From DATFQI01 sp963831105 (GTDB taxonomy: Bacteria > Actinomycetota > Thermoleophilia > Solirubrobacterales > Solirubrobacteraceae), in the NCBI GenBank assembly GCA_963831105.1, contig CAWHOS010000003.1, positions 1,240,001 through 1,304,000 of the forward strand: DNA of 64,000 nucleotides, read 5' to 3'. Below the pieces are notes generated by a model. It saw only the letters and a list, made by a program, of their open reading frames with translations. It did no database searches and had not been told where the DNA came from. A program made the translations under genes and the position numbers. Below are positions 26,200 through 35,383 of this stretch, in pieces. How positions within the stretch are numbered: the first letter of the stretch is position 1; every line of letters begins with the position of its first letter.

Positions 26200-26273
26200 C
26201 GGGCGAAGCTTCTCGCAGATCCGGTGCCGTCCGGGGGCCGATCCACAATCGGCCATCGACACGGAGGTGTGCA

Positions 26274-26612
26274 ATGCCCGGCGATGACGCCGCCCGCGAG
26301 CTCGACCGCCTGCTGCGGGGGTCCGTTCTCCTCGCCCGCTGGCCGGACGGGCTGACGACCGACGACGTGCTCGGGGCGCTGTCCGAGCTCGGCCGGCTCG
26401 CGCTCGTCGCCCCGTCCGAGGAGGTGGAACGCTACCGCTGCTCGCTCGTGCTGCACGACGGCGCGGGGCGCTGCAGCGGCTCGGGGCTCTCCCTGACCGC
26501 GGCCGCCGTACGCTGCCTGCTCGAGGCGGAGGAGGGCATCGCCGCGCTCGCCGCCGACGGGATCGCCGAGCTGCAGCGCAGCCTCGCGGAGGGCGAGCCC
26601 GACGTGGCCTGA
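26274..26612 (+). CDS. hypothetical protein
   Basis: 112 residues, not recognised. GGAGG sits 6 bases before the ATG, and codon use is typical, so it is very likely real. Composition is acidic and mostly helical, with LVLHDGAGRCSGSGLSLT as a possible beta-hairpin. It is divergent from the SIS-domain gene (75 bp between starts) and ends one base before the convergent dehydrogenase stop. Confidence 0.72.
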   Translation: MPGDDAARELDRLLRGSVLLARWPDGLTTDDVLGALSELGRLALVAPSEEVERYRCSLVLHDGAGRCSGSGLSLTAAAVRCLLEAEEGIAALAADGIAELQRSLAEGEPDVA

Positions 26613-26613
26613 C

Positions 26614-27405
26614 TCACTTCGTGAGCAGGCCGGCGTCGATGACGAACTCGCTGCCGGTCATGTAGCGCGCCTTGTCGCTGACGAGGAAGACGACCGCGTC
26701 GGCGACGTCCTGGGCCTCGATCCAGGGGACGGGCTGGAGGTTGCCGGCCGAGCGCTCGGCGATCTCCTGGGTGGTCTTGCCCTCGAGCATCGCGAGCCCG
26801 TCGTTGAGCGGGGTGTCGACGCCGGTCGGGTGGATCGAGACGACGCGGATGTCGTGGGGCGCGAGCTCGATCGCCCAGGACTTCGTCAGGCCGGTCAGGC
26901 CCCACTTGCTCGCGGCGTAGTGCGAGAGGCGGCCCATGCCGCGAAGGCCGGCGATCGAGGAGTTGTTGACGATCACGCCGCGCCTCGCGGAGATCATGTG
27001 CGGGATCACGTGGCGGGCGACGATCCAGGCGCCCTTGAGGTTGATGTCGATCATCGCGTCCCACGCGGGCTCGGTCAGCTCGTGCGCGAGCCCGTAGCCG
27101 CAGATGCCGGCGTTGTTGAAGAGCACGTCGATCCGGCCGAAGCGCTCGATCGCCTGCTCCACGCCGGCCTTCACCGCCGCGTCGTCGCGGACGTCGGCGG
27201 CGACGGTCAGGCACGCCGCGCCGTGCGGTTCCAGCTCGGCGGGGAGCGAGCCGAGCTCGTCGGCCGAGCCCATCGGATAGCCGGGGTACTCGAGCTGGCG
27301 GGCCACGTCCAGCGCGACGATGTCGTAGCCCTCCCGTGCGAGCGCGACCGCGGTGACGCGACCCTGCCCGTGGGCGGCGCCCGTGATGAAGGCGACCGGC
27401 CTCAT
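26614..27405 (-). CDS. short-chain dehydrogenase, mycofactocin-coupled-like
   Basis: 263-residue NAD(P)-dependent oxidoreductase. Cofactor motif FITGAAHGQGRVTAVALA, NNAGICGYG, catalytic Ser-Tyr-Lys in NNSSIAGLRG...YAASKWG. An insertion after the second strand (QLEYPGYPMGSADELGS...) is the feature I associate with SDRs that keep a non-exchangeable NAD and use mycofactocin; no mycofactocin biosynthesis gene is in the window. ATG overlaps the end of the upstream carboxymuconolactone decarboxylase-like gene as ATGA, so they are coupled. Confidence 0.85.
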   Translation of the reverse strand: MRPVAFITGAAHGQGRVTAVALAREGYDIVALDVARQLEYPGYPMGSADELGSLPAELEPHGAACLTVAADVRDDAAVKAGVEQAIERFGRIDVLFNNAGICGYGLAHELTEPAWDAMIDINLKGAWIVARHVIPHMISARRGVIVNNSSIAGLRGMGRLSHYAASKWGLTGLTKSWAIELAPHDIRVVSIHPTGVDTPLNDGLAMLEGKTTQEIAERSAGNLQPVPWIEAQDVADAVVFLVSDKARYMTGSEFVIDAGLLTK

Positions 27406-27926
27406 GCGGCCTTCCGGTACGGCTGCAGGTAGTCGTCGAGCGGGACGCCGAGCGCGTCGTTGAACACGTTCGTCGCGACCATGATCGCGCCGAAGCCGAC
27501 CAGCTCGACGATCTGCTGCTCGCCGTAGCGCGCGGCGAGCCGGCCGTAGAGGTCCTCGCCGATGTGCGGGTCGTCGGCGAGCGCCCGGCCGAGCTCCACG
27601 ATCAGCTCGTCCTCCTCGTCGAGTCGCAGCGCCGCGGGGTCCTCGCCTGCGTCGATCAGGATGCGCCGGAAGAACGTCGAGCAGATCAGGCACTCGTTGC
27701 GGTCGCTGATCGAGTGGGACAGCAGGTGCGCCCGCCGCTCGCCGAGGAACCCGGCGATGCGGTCGAACAGCGGATACCAGGTCAGCAGCATCGCCAGCGT
27801 CTCCGGCGACCGCGCCGCGGTCCACTTCATGTTCGTCATCCGCGCGCCGGCCGCCTCGTGCGCGTCGGCGAGCGCGCGCGAGGCCTCGGGCACCGTCGCG
27901 GGATCCGCTGGGGCGATCCGTGTCAT
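27402..27926 (-). CDS. carboxymuconolactone decarboxylase / AhpD-like protein
   Basis: 174-residue all-helical protein of the CMD/AhpD superfamily. The redox motif is DRNECLICSTFFRR (CxxC near residue 80) preceded by a histidine in LLSHSISD, and a second helical repeat ends in GFGAIMVATNVFNDALGVP. May act in peroxide detoxification or as an alkylhydroperoxidase-like partner of the adjacent dehydrogenase. Starts ATG 27926 with CATGAT 6 bases upstream as a possible -10. Confidence 0.82.
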   Translation of the reverse strand: MTRIAPADPATVPEASRALADAHEAAGARMTNMKWTAARSPETLAMLLTWYPLFDRIAGFLGERRAHLLSHSISDRNECLICSTFFRRILIDAGEDPAALRLDEEDELIVELGRALADDPHIGEDLYGRLAARYGEQQIVELVGFGAIMVATNVFNDALGVPLDDYLQPYRKAA

Positions 27927-27970
27927 CGCCGCATCATGCCGGACTCCCGCGCCGGCCGGGCGCGCGGCGG

Positions 27971-29630
27971 TCACGCGGTGGGCTCGCGGAGGTGCTGGTG
28001 GACGAAGGCGATGGCCATGCTGCCCTCGCCCACCGCGGCGGCGACGCGCTTGACCGGCGAGTAGCGGACGTCGCCGCAGGCGAAGATGCCCGGCACGCTC
28101 GTCTCGAGGAGGTAGGGGTCGCGGGCCAGCGTCCAGCGTCCCGGGTCGATCTCCGCGCCCGTGAGGACGAAGCCCTTGGGGTCGAGCGCGATCTCGTCCG
28201 GGAGCCAGGCGGTCTCGGCGTCGGCGCCGATGAAGATGAACAGGCCGGCGGAGGGGAGGCGCGTGACGCTCGTCGGTGCCCTTGTCGCGGACCTCGAGCG
28301 CCTCCAGTGCCGTCTCGCCGTGGACGCCGGCGACCTCGGCGCCGAAGCGGACCTGGATGTTCTCGCGGGCGCCGATCTGGTCGACGAGGTAGCGCGACAT
28401 GCTCTTGCCGAGCGCGTCGCCGCGGCAGAGGATCGTCACGCTGCGCGCGTGGGTGGAGAAGAACAGCGCCGCCTGGCCCGCCGAGTTGCCGGCGCCGATG
28501 ATGTGGACGTCCTCGCCGTGGGTGCTCGCCGCCTCGCTGCGCGACGCGCCGTAGAAGACGCCCCGGCCCGCGAGGTGCTCGAACCCGTCGAACGGGAGCT
28601 GCCGCCAGGTGACCCCGCAGGCGAGGATGATCGTCCGCGCGCGCAGGACGTCGCCGCCGTCGAGGTGGACCTGGCGCGTGTCCGGGTCGATCCGCAGGAT
28701 CGAGCGGGTCACGAGGATCTCCGCGCCGAGCCGGCGCGCCTGCTGCAGCGCCCGGCTCGCGAGCTCGTCCCCGGAGACGCCGGCGGGGAAGCCGAGGTAG
28801 TTGTCGATCCGCGACGACGTGCCGGCCTGGCCGCCGGGCGCCTCGCGCTCGACGACGATCGTGCGCAGGCCCTCCGAGGCGCCGTAGACCGCCGCCGCGA
28901 GACCGGCGGGCCCGGCGCCGACGACGACCACGTCGTACTCGGCGAGCTCCGGCTCGGTGCCGAGCGAGAGCAGCTCCGCGACGCGCCGCAGCTGCGGCCG
29001 GATCACCGTCTTGCCGCCGATGACGCGGATGGTCGGCATGTCGCTCTCCGCCGGCAGCGGCCCGTCCCAGCGCTCGAGCTGCGCCGGGGTGTCCGGGGCG
29101 AGCCAGTCGAAGGTCACCTGGTTGCGCGAGAGGAAGCGGCGCAGATCGCTGCACGCCGGGTCGACGCGGTGGCCCACGACGATCGCGCGCGGCGGAGGCG
29201 GGTCGGCCGCGAGGCCCTGCAGGCCGCGCAGTCCGCTCATCCGGTGCGAGGCGAGCCGCCCCACCTCCTTGACGACCTCAGGCGAGCCGGACGCGATCGC
29301 GTGATAGTCGCGCGGCTCGATCCGCATCACGCGTGAGGGCACGGCGGCGCGGAAGCCGACGGGGAAGACGGTCCCGAGCGTGATCGGGACCTCGCCGAAG
29401 ATGTCGCCGGGATCCCGCACGCCGACCACGCGCTCGACCCCGTCGGCGTGACGCACCGGCTCGATGCGCCCCTCGAGCACGGCGAACAACGCGGCCTCGC
29501 TCCCCTGCGGCGCCGCGTACTCCCCCGCCGAGAGGGCGATGTCGGCCGCGGCGCGCGAGAGCCGCTCCCGCTGCGCGGCGTCCAGTGCGGCGAACAGCGG
29601 CACCGACCCGATCTCGTCGGGCGTGACCAT
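27971..29630 (-). CDS. thioredoxin reductase-like protein with cyclic nucleotide-binding domain (frameshift)
   Basis: About 552 residues after removing one extra base near 28268. N-terminal CNB domain (1-130; PGDIFGEVPITLG is its cyclic-nucleotide loop region), a thioredoxin-like segment (about 150-210), then a TrxR-type FAD/NAD(P)H module: VVVVGAGPAGLAAAVYGASEG, GVTWRQLPFDG, VHIIGAGNSAGQAALFFS and C-terminal GIFACGDVRYSPVKRVAAAV. The usual CxxC of thioredoxin reductase is absent (ILACGVTW lacks the pair). It could couple cAMP or a similar signal to redox state. TAGGGT precedes the ATG by 6 bases. Confidence 0.87.
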
Positions 29631-29636
29631 CGGCAG

Positions 29637-29642
29637 ACCCTA
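29637..29642 (-). promoter_or_regulatory. -10 hexamer before 29630
   Basis: TAGGGT on the complement, 6 bases before the ATG, no Shine-Dalgarno; leaderless pattern. Confidence 0.45.
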
Positions 29643-29729
29643 ACCGCGGACCGCCGGCGCGTGGGCGAACCGCGGCGGGGATCCGCGCGTAAGGCCATCT
29701 CGAGGGTCCACCCCGGAGGGAGTTTCACG

Positions 29730-30686
29730 ATGCCGCTGCTACGTGTCGTGCTGGTCGCCGTCGCACTCGCCTGCCTGCTCGGGGGGAGCGCGCAGGCCGC
29801 GCCGGTCGGCGGCCTGAAGCAGTACAAGGTCCCGACCGCGGACTCCCAGCCGCGGGCGATCGTCAACGGCTCGGACGGAAACCGCTGGTTCACCCTGGGC
29901 ACGGAGTTCACGAACGCCCCGCCCGCGATCGCGCGCATCACGCCCTCCGGCGCGGTGACCGAGTTCCGGCCGCCGTGCGAGACGTGCATCGTCACGGACC
30001 TCGTCCAGGGCCCCGGGGACATCCTGTACTTCAGCTCGAACGAGCCGTTCCTCGGGCGGATCACCACCGCGGGGACCTTCCTGGCACCGATCCCGACGCC
30101 CGAGTCCGACGCGCTCGCGGGCGATCTGGCCGTGCACGGGAGCCAGGTATGGATGACGGACTTCAACAACGACGCGCTGTGGCGCTACGACATCCCGTCG
30201 GGCAGCTTCACGCGCTTCGACGTGTCCGAGCCGAGCGACGTCGTCGTCGACGCCGCGGGGATCGTGTGGTTCGCGGCGCCGCTCGAGAGCGCGATCGGCC
30301 GCCTGGACCCGCAGACCGGCGCCGTGACGCTGACGCCCACCGGCCTCGTCCCGCGCCAGCTTGCGATCGCGGCGGACGGGCAGATCTGGTTCACCGCGCG
30401 CTTCACGCCGCAGGGCGTCGGGCGCCTCGACCCCGCCACGAATCTGGTGGCCGAGTTCCCGCTGAGCAACGTCGGCCCGCAGGGCATCGCCGCCGCGCCC
30501 GACGGCTCCGTCTGGTTCACGCAGACGACCAAGGGCAACATCGCGCGGATCACGAACGAGGGGACGATCACCGAGGGCAAGGTCGTCAAGGGCAGCGAGC
30601 CGTTCGGGATCACGGTGCAGCCCGACGGCGACCCCTGGTACACGATGTTCTCCGCCGACAAGATCGCGGAGCTGCAGCTGCGCTGA
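29730..30686 (+). CDS. secreted virginiamycin B lyase-like beta-propeller
   Basis: 318 residues with a Sec signal (ACLLGGSAQAA). Seven repeated blades with the pattern ...G.IWF(T/A)..., for example DGNRWFTLGTEFTN, PGDILYFSSN, DAAGIVWFAAPLES, DGQIWFTARF and DGSVWFTQTTKGNIARIT, as in Vgb/SMP-30-like propellers. True Vgb is cytoplasmic and opens the streptogramin ring; an exported form is more likely a binding or scaffold protein. GGAGGGAG lies before ATG 29730. Confidence 0.8.
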   Translation: MPLLRVVLVAVALACLLGGSAQAAPVGGLKQYKVPTADSQPRAIVNGSDGNRWFTLGTEFTNAPPAIARITPSGAVTEFRPPCETCIVTDLVQGPGDILYFSSNEPFLGRITTAGTFLAPIPTPESDALAGDLAVHGSQVWMTDFNNDALWRYDIPSGSFTRFDVSEPSDVVVDAAGIVWFAAPLESAIGRLDPQTGAVTLTPTGLVPRQLAIAADGQIWFTARFTPQGVGRLDPATNLVAEFPLSNVGPQGIAAAPDGSVWFTQTTKGNIARITNEGTITEGKVVKGSEPFGITVQPDGDPWYTMFSADKIAELQLR

Positions 30687-30710
30687 CCGAGCGCGCGGCA
30701 GTGCCGCGGT

Positions 30711-30716
30711 TAGAGT
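30711..30716 (+). promoter_or_regulatory. -10 hexamer before 30723
   Basis: TAGAGT, 6 bases before the ATG; leaderless pattern. Confidence 0.45.
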
Positions 30717-30722
30717 TCGGCC

Positions 30723-31562
30723 ATGGACTTCGAGGCGATCCTCGCGGCAGAGGAACGTCGCGAGCGCCGCCTGCCGCGCTGGGCCGCGATCGCCCGCGCG
30801 GTGCGGAGCGGGCGCTCGGCGTGGGCCGTGGAATCCGAGCGCCGGCGCGCGCTCGCGGTGATGGAGCCCGTGGCCCGCCACCCGGACGAGCTGGTGGCGC
30901 TCGCTCGCCGGCAGCTCGTCGAGCACACGGTCCGCGAGGCGCTGCTCGCCCGGCTGTGGGAGCTGGAGCGGAGCCTGCGCACGGCGCCCCCGCAGGACCG
31001 AGGGGTCATCGTGAGCTACTGCCATTTCGGCCTCTACCCGGGGATGCCGATCGCGTTCGTCGACACGCGCCCCCGCGTGACGGCGGTGGTCGGTGCGTGG
31101 CTCCTCGAGCAGCCGACGCCCGACGAGCGGGGGCTGCGGGCCGTCCGCTGGCGGCAAGGGATCGAGCGCGCCGGGGTCGTGCCGCTGCTCGCCCAAGGCT
31201 GCTTCGGCCGCGTGGTCGAGCTGCTGCGCGAGCGGGAGCTGGTCACGATCCCGTTCGACCTGGGCGGCTCGGCGCCGCCCGTGCGCATGCTCGGGCTGGA
31301 CGCCGTGCTGGCCTCCGGAACCGCGCGCATGGCCTTCGAGGCAGGGGCCATCGTGCAGCCCGTGGTGCGCATGCGGCGACGGCACCGGGTCTTCACGGAG
31401 CTCGGGCCGCCGCTCGACGCCCGCCGCTTCGGCGGCTGGGAGGAGCTGCACGCCGCGATAGCGGCGGCGCACGACAAGTGGATGCGCCCCTACCCGTGGG
31501 CGCACGAGATCCCGATCCGGCTGCTGCCGGACTACCGGGAGCGGCTGGCGGCCGCGGCCTAG
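30723..31562 (+). CDS. acyltransferase-like hypothetical protein
   Basis: 279 residues, soluble. The stretch GVIVSYCHFGLYPGMPIAF (about 98-116) resembles the HFG motif of LpxL/HtrB-type and PatA-type lipid acyltransferases, and VTIPFDLGGSAPPVRMLGLD plus AGAIVQPVVRMRR fit the later core of that fold. The canonical H-x4-D/E is not clear, so enzyme activity is uncertain. In an actinobacterium such proteins act on phosphatidylinositol mannosides or glycolipids. Convergent with the DNA ligase gene (4-base overlap). Confidence 0.55.
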   Translation: MDFEAILAAEERRERRLPRWAAIARAVRSGRSAWAVESERRRALAVMEPVARHPDELVALARRQLVEHTVREALLARLWELERSLRTAPPQDRGVIVSYCHFGLYPGMPIAFVDTRPRVTAVVGAWLLEQPTPDERGLRAVRWRQGIERAGVVPLLAQGCFGRVVELLRERELVTIPFDLGGSAPPVRMLGLDAVLASGTARMAFEAGAIVQPVVRMRRRHRVFTELGPPLDARRFGGWEELHAAIAAAHDKWMRPYPWAHEIPIRLLPDYRERLAAAA

Positions 31563-32641
31563 CCGCCGGCGAGCACCTCGGCGACGTCGAACGGCGCCGG
31601 GCGGTCGAGCTGCGCGTAGCCGCAGGTCGCGGGATCGCGGTCGGGCCGCCAGCGGACGAACTGCGGCGGGTGGCGGAAGCGCGCGCCCTCGAGGTAGTCG
31701 TAGCGGACCTCGACGACCCGCTCGGGGCGCAGCGGGACGAACGAGAGGTCCTTGCCTGGGTTCCAGCGGCTGCCGCCCTCGGGGCCGCCCGAGTAGTCGG
31801 CCGCCCAGCTCCACGGGTGCTCGGCGATGTCGACGACCAGCGGCTGCAGCTCCTCGAAGAGCTCGCGGCGGCGGGCCATCGGGAACGCGCCGATGACGCC
31901 GACCGGGGCGAGCCCCTCCGCATGGTCGCCCCACTGGGAGCGGGGCGCGGCGTCGTCGATCTGGAGGCCGAGCAGCAGCGAGCCGATCGCGTCCGGGGCG
32001 GCCTTGTGGACGCGGTAGCCGGCGAGCACGCAGTCGGCCGTGCGGACGTGCTTGATCTTCGCCATGACGCGCTTGTCCGGCTGGTAGGCGAGGTCGGGCC
32101 GCTTGGCGATGATGCCGTCGAGGCCCGCGCCCTCGAAGCGCTCGAACCAGTCCCGCGCGAGCGCCTCGTCGCGGGTGACCGGCGTCACGTGGACCGGCGA
32201 CCCGGCGCCCGCCAGCGCCCGCTCGAGCGCCGCGCGCCGCTGCTCGAACGGCCGGCCCGTGAGGTCCTCGTCGCCGAGCGCGAGCAGGTCGAAGGCGACG
32301 AAGCTCGCGGGCGTCTTGCCGGCCAGCATGTCGACCCGGCTCGCGGCCGGGTGGATGCGCTGCTGCAGCGCCCAGAAGTCCAGCCCGCCGTCGCCGGCGA
32401 TCACGATCTCGCCGTCGATGACCGCGCGCGGCGGGAACTGCGCGCGGACGGCCTCCACCACCTCGGGGAAGTAGCGGGTCATCGGCCGCTCCTTGCGGCT
32501 GCCGATCTCGACCTCGTCGCCGTCGCGGAAGATGACGGAGCGGAACCCGTCCCACTTGGGCTCGTAGAACTGGCCCGGTGGGATGGCCGCGACCGGCTTG
32601 GCGAGCATCGGCTTGACCGGCGGCATCACGGGGAGCTGCAT
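31559..32641 (-). CDS. ATP-dependent DNA ligase (LigC-type)
   Basis: 360-residue stand-alone ATP-dependent ligase. Motif I EPKWDGFRSVI holds the adenylated lysine; motif III region SFVAFDLLALG, motif IV GLDGIIAKRPD and motif V VMAKIKHVRTADCV follow. A C-terminal OB domain ends the protein. Of the size of LigC rather than the polymerase-fused LigD; it would act in nick sealing or alternative end joining or base-excision repair. No Ku gene nearby. Confidence 0.9.
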   Translation of the reverse strand: MQLPVMPPVKPMLAKPVAAIPPGQFYEPKWDGFRSVIFRDGDEVEIGSRKERPMTRYFPEVVEAVRAQFPPRAVIDGEIVIAGDGGLDFWALQQRIHPAASRVDMLAGKTPASFVAFDLLALGDEDLTGRPFEQRRAALERALAGAGSPVHVTPVTRDEALARDWFERFEGAGLDGIIAKRPDLAYQPDKRVMAKIKHVRTADCVLAGYRVHKAAPDAIGSLLLGLQIDDAAPRSQWGDHAEGLAPVGVIGAFPMARRRELFEELQPLVVDIAEHPWSWAADYSGGPEGGSRWNPGKDLSFVPLRPERVVEVRYDYLEGARFRHPPQFVRWRPDRDPATCGYAQLDRPAPFDVAEVLAGG

Positions 32642-32707
32642 CGCCCGGCCATGCTCGCACGGAGCCGGCTAAGCCTCATCCGCGCCGGCGCCGATGCATG
32701 TCCCGGG

Positions 32708-33824
32708 ATGGACGCGCGCAGGGCATCGGGGCTCTCGACGGTCGAGTGGAACCTGCTGCTGGGCGGGCTCGTGCTGCTCGCGGCCGCGGTCGTCGGCGCG
32801 CTCAGCACCGAGGACGCCGGAGGCATCCGCCGCCTGCTCGGCGCGGCCGGCATCGTCACGCTCGCGCTCTGCGCGGCCTGGCGCGCCCTCCGGATCCACC
32901 GCGCCGGCCTGACGGCGTCGCTGCCCGCCGTCGGTCGGGCGCGCGCCGGTGCCGATCGGGGCGGCCCGCGGCTTCGCCGCCGCGACGATCGCCTTCGCGC
33001 TCGTGCTCCCCTGCGCCGTGGCGATCGTGCTGGTCGCGCTCGTCGAGTGGATGTGGCTGCCGGTCGCCGCTGTGCTCGTGCTCGGCGGCCTGTGCGCGAT
33101 CGCGACCAGCCCGCGCCGGTCGCCGGTCGACGACTACCGCTGGCCGCGCCAGTCCGAGGAGGCGACCGAGCTGCTGCGCCGGCTGTGCATGCGCGCCGAC
33201 ATGGTCGTCCCGGAGCTGATCGTCGAGCCCGCCGCCGTCGCCAACGCCTGGACCGCCCGCGGGAGGATCCACGTCACCCTGCCGCTGATCGAGCTGCTCG
33301 ACCGCCGCGAGCTCGAGGCCGTGATCGCCCACGAGGTCGCCCACCTCGCCCGCCGCGACGCCGCGGTGATGGAGATCTGCTCCGCGCCGAGCCGCGTCCT
33401 GCTGGCCTTCGCGGGCCAGGTCGCGCGGGCGCCCCGCTTCAGCGTGCGAGCGTTCGGGGTCCCGCCCGGACCGCTCGTGACGCTGTGGTTCCTCGCGGCG
33501 CTGTGCGTGCCGGTCGCGTTCGCCGTCGGCTGGACCTCGCGGCTGTCGGTGCTCGGCTCCTCCCGCGCGCGGGAGTACTCGGCCGACGCGGCCGCCTCGG
33601 CCCTGACCGGGCGCCCGAGCGCCCTCGCCTCCGCGCTGTTGAAGCTCGAGGGCGACCTCGCGCCGGACACCGACCTGCGCGAGCTCGCCGTGCTGTGCAT
33701 CGTCGGCGGGCGCCGGTCGTGGCTCGGCCGGGCCCTCGCGACGCACCCGTCCACGCGCAGCCGCGTGAAGCGGCTCGAGGCGCTCGAGGCCCGCGTCTCC
33801 CTCCCGTACACCGGCGGGCGTTAG
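32708..33824 (+). CDS. M48-family membrane metallopeptidase (frameshift)
   Basis: About 371 residues after removing one extra base near 32936. Two N-terminal membrane helices (residues 14-55) and two more after the frameshift (AAATIAFALVLPCAVAIVLV...), then the zinc site VIAHEVAHLARRD with HExxH and the third ligand region SRAREYSADAAAS (ExxxD). Resembles HtpX/M56-type integral-membrane proteases. Without the shift the first 80 residues would run on in a frame with no stop for 2.6 kb, so a single gene is more likely than two. Confidence 0.8.
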
Positions 33825-33827
33825 CCT
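33822..33827 (+). promoter_or_regulatory. -10 hexamer before nadK
   Basis: TAGCCT, 6 bases before ATG 33834 and sharing its TAG with the peptidase stop codon. Confidence 0.4.
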
Positions 33828-33833
33828 GCCGGG

Positions 33834-34760
33834 ATGGGCCAAGCGTCGGGCATCGGACTCGTGCTGCACCCGCGCCGGGATCCCGGCCCGGTGCTCGACG
33901 AGGTCGGCGCGTGGGCGCGCTCGCACGGCAGCCGCCTGCTGATGCGGCCCGCCGACGCGGCCCGCTGGGACGGCGACTGCGACGAGGTCACGGACGCGGA
34001 GCTGGCCGAGCAGGCCGGCGCGGTCGTCAGCCTCGGCGGCGACGGGACGATGCTCGGCGCGCTGCGCCTGGTGGCGAGGCGGCCGGTGCCCGTCCTCGGC
34101 GTCAACCTCGGCAACCTCGGGTTCCTCGTCGAGGTCCAGCCGGACGAGCTGCCGGACGCGCTCGACCGGCTCGAGCGCCAAGAGTTCACGATCGAGCAGC
34201 ACAGCGCGCTGTGGCTCGGCGGCGACGAGGCGGTCGCCTTCAACGACCTCGCGCTCGTCCGCGTCCCCGGCGACGGCGTGGTCGAGGCGACGGTCGCCGT
34301 AGGCGGCCAGCGCATGGGCCGCTACCGCTGCGACGGCCTCGTGATCTCGACGTCGATCGGCTCGACCGCGTACGCCTACTCGGCGGGCGGTCCGGTGGTC
34401 TCCCCGGCGCTCGACGCGGTGGTCGTCGCCCCGCTCGCACCGCTGGCGGGCATCAGCCGCCCGATGGTCACGGCCGCCGACGAGGTGATCCGGCTCACGC
34501 TGCAGGAGGGCAGCGGACGGCCGGCGATCGAGGTCGACGGCACGATGCTGCGCCGCATGGAGCCCGGCGAGGCGATCGACGTACGGCTCATGATCGGCTG
34601 CGGCCAGGTGGTCCGGCTCGACAGCGACCGTCACCAGCGCCGCAACCAGGTCAAGCTGAGCCTGCTCGACCTGCCGTTCCTGCCCGACGAGCTGCGCGAG
34701 CTCGCCGCTCCGGGCTCGCTGCCCGGCACGCCCCGGCCGGCGCGGGTGCTGGAGCCATGA
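33834..34760 (+). CDS. nadK: NAD kinase
   Basis: 308 residues. Phosphorylates NAD to NADP with ATP or polyphosphate. Diagnostic motifs: SLGGDGTMLGALRLV (GGDGT), GVNLGNLGFLVE, FNDLALVR (NE/D motif), and STSIGSTAYAYSAGGPVVSP. The set is closer to the canonical enzyme than the second paralogue at 48873-49757, so this is the likelier housekeeping enzyme. A GNAT gene overlaps its stop (ATGA). Confidence 0.92.
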   Translation: MGQASGIGLVLHPRRDPGPVLDEVGAWARSHGSRLLMRPADAARWDGDCDEVTDAELAEQAGAVVSLGGDGTMLGALRLVARRPVPVLGVNLGNLGFLVEVQPDELPDALDRLERQEFTIEQHSALWLGGDEAVAFNDLALVRVPGDGVVEATVAVGGQRMGRYRCDGLVISTSIGSTAYAYSAGGPVVSPALDAVVVAPLAPLAGISRPMVTAADEVIRLTLQEGSGRPAIEVDGTMLRRMEPGEAIDVRLMIGCGQVVRLDSDRHQRRNQVKLSLLDLPFLPDELRELAAPGSLPGTPRPARVLEP

Positions 34761-35383
34761 CGCTGCGCGGAGTCAGGGTGCGGCTGGAGCCAGTCGCCGA
34801 GCGCCACGCGGCCGAGCTGTTCGCCGCCGGCCACGACGGCGGCGATCCCGCGCTGTGGCGCTACCTGCCCTACGGGCCGTTCGAGAACCCGGAGGAGATG
34901 CGCCTCTGGGTCGCCGCCTGCGCGGCGTCGGAGGACCCGCGGTTCTTCGCGATCGTCGACGAGGCGACGGGGCGCGCGGTGGGCATGGCCTCCTACCTGC
35001 GCTTCGCCCCCGATCACCGCGTCGTCGAGATCGGCCACATCTGGTTCGGCGCCGCGCTCCAGCGCACGCCGGGCGCCACCGAGGCGATCTACCTGCTGGC
35101 CCGGCACGCGTTCGGCGAGCTCGGCGTCCGCCGGCTCGAGTGGAAGTGCGACGCCGACAACGAGCGCTCGCGCCGCGCCGCCGAGCGCCTCGGCTTCACG
35201 TTCGAGGGCGTCTTCCGCCAGCACATGCTCGTCAAGGACCGCAACCGCGACACGGCCTGGTTCTCGCTGCTCGACGGCGAGTGGCCCGCGGTCCGCGCCG
35301 CCTTCGAGGCCTGGCTCGACGACGCCAACTTCGACGGCGAGGGCCGCCAGCGCCGCGGGCTCGCCGAGCTGCGCGCCGGCTAG
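34757..35383 (+). CDS. GNAT N-acetyltransferase (RimJ/RimL-like)
   Basis: 208 residues, acetyltransferase_3 type. Conserved features: RVRLEPVAERHAAELF, GMASYLRFAPDHRVVEIGHI (strand 4), ARHAFGELGVRRLEWKCDADNERSRRAAERLGF (acetyl-CoA loop to helix 4) and FEGVFRQHMLVKDRNRDTAWF. Similar proteins acetylate N-terminal residues or small amines. Coupled to nadK by a 4-base overlap; convergent 4-base overlap with the response regulator. Confidence 0.87.
   Translation: MTLRGVRVRLEPVAERHAAELFAAGHDGGDPALWRYLPYGPFENPEEMRLWVAACAASEDPRFFAIVDEATGRAVGMASYLRFAPDHRVVEIGHIWFGAALQRTPGATEAIYLLARHAFGELGVRRLEWKCDADNERSRRAAERLGFTFEGVFRQHMLVKDRNRDTAWFSLLDGEWPAVRAAFEAWLDDANFDGEGRQRRGLAELRAG

Noticed and set aside
32708..33824. 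Two separate genes, a small membrane protein and a shorter M48 protease
   Set aside because: The first would have no stop codon for 2.6 kb; one gene with an extra base near 32936 is more economical.
29975..35383. A single open frame of about 1800 codons on the plus strand
   Set aside because: It crosses several well-supported genes on both strands and is low-complexity Arg/Ala/Pro; it stays open because stops are rare in GC-rich DNA. Only its pieces at 32708 and 34757 are real.
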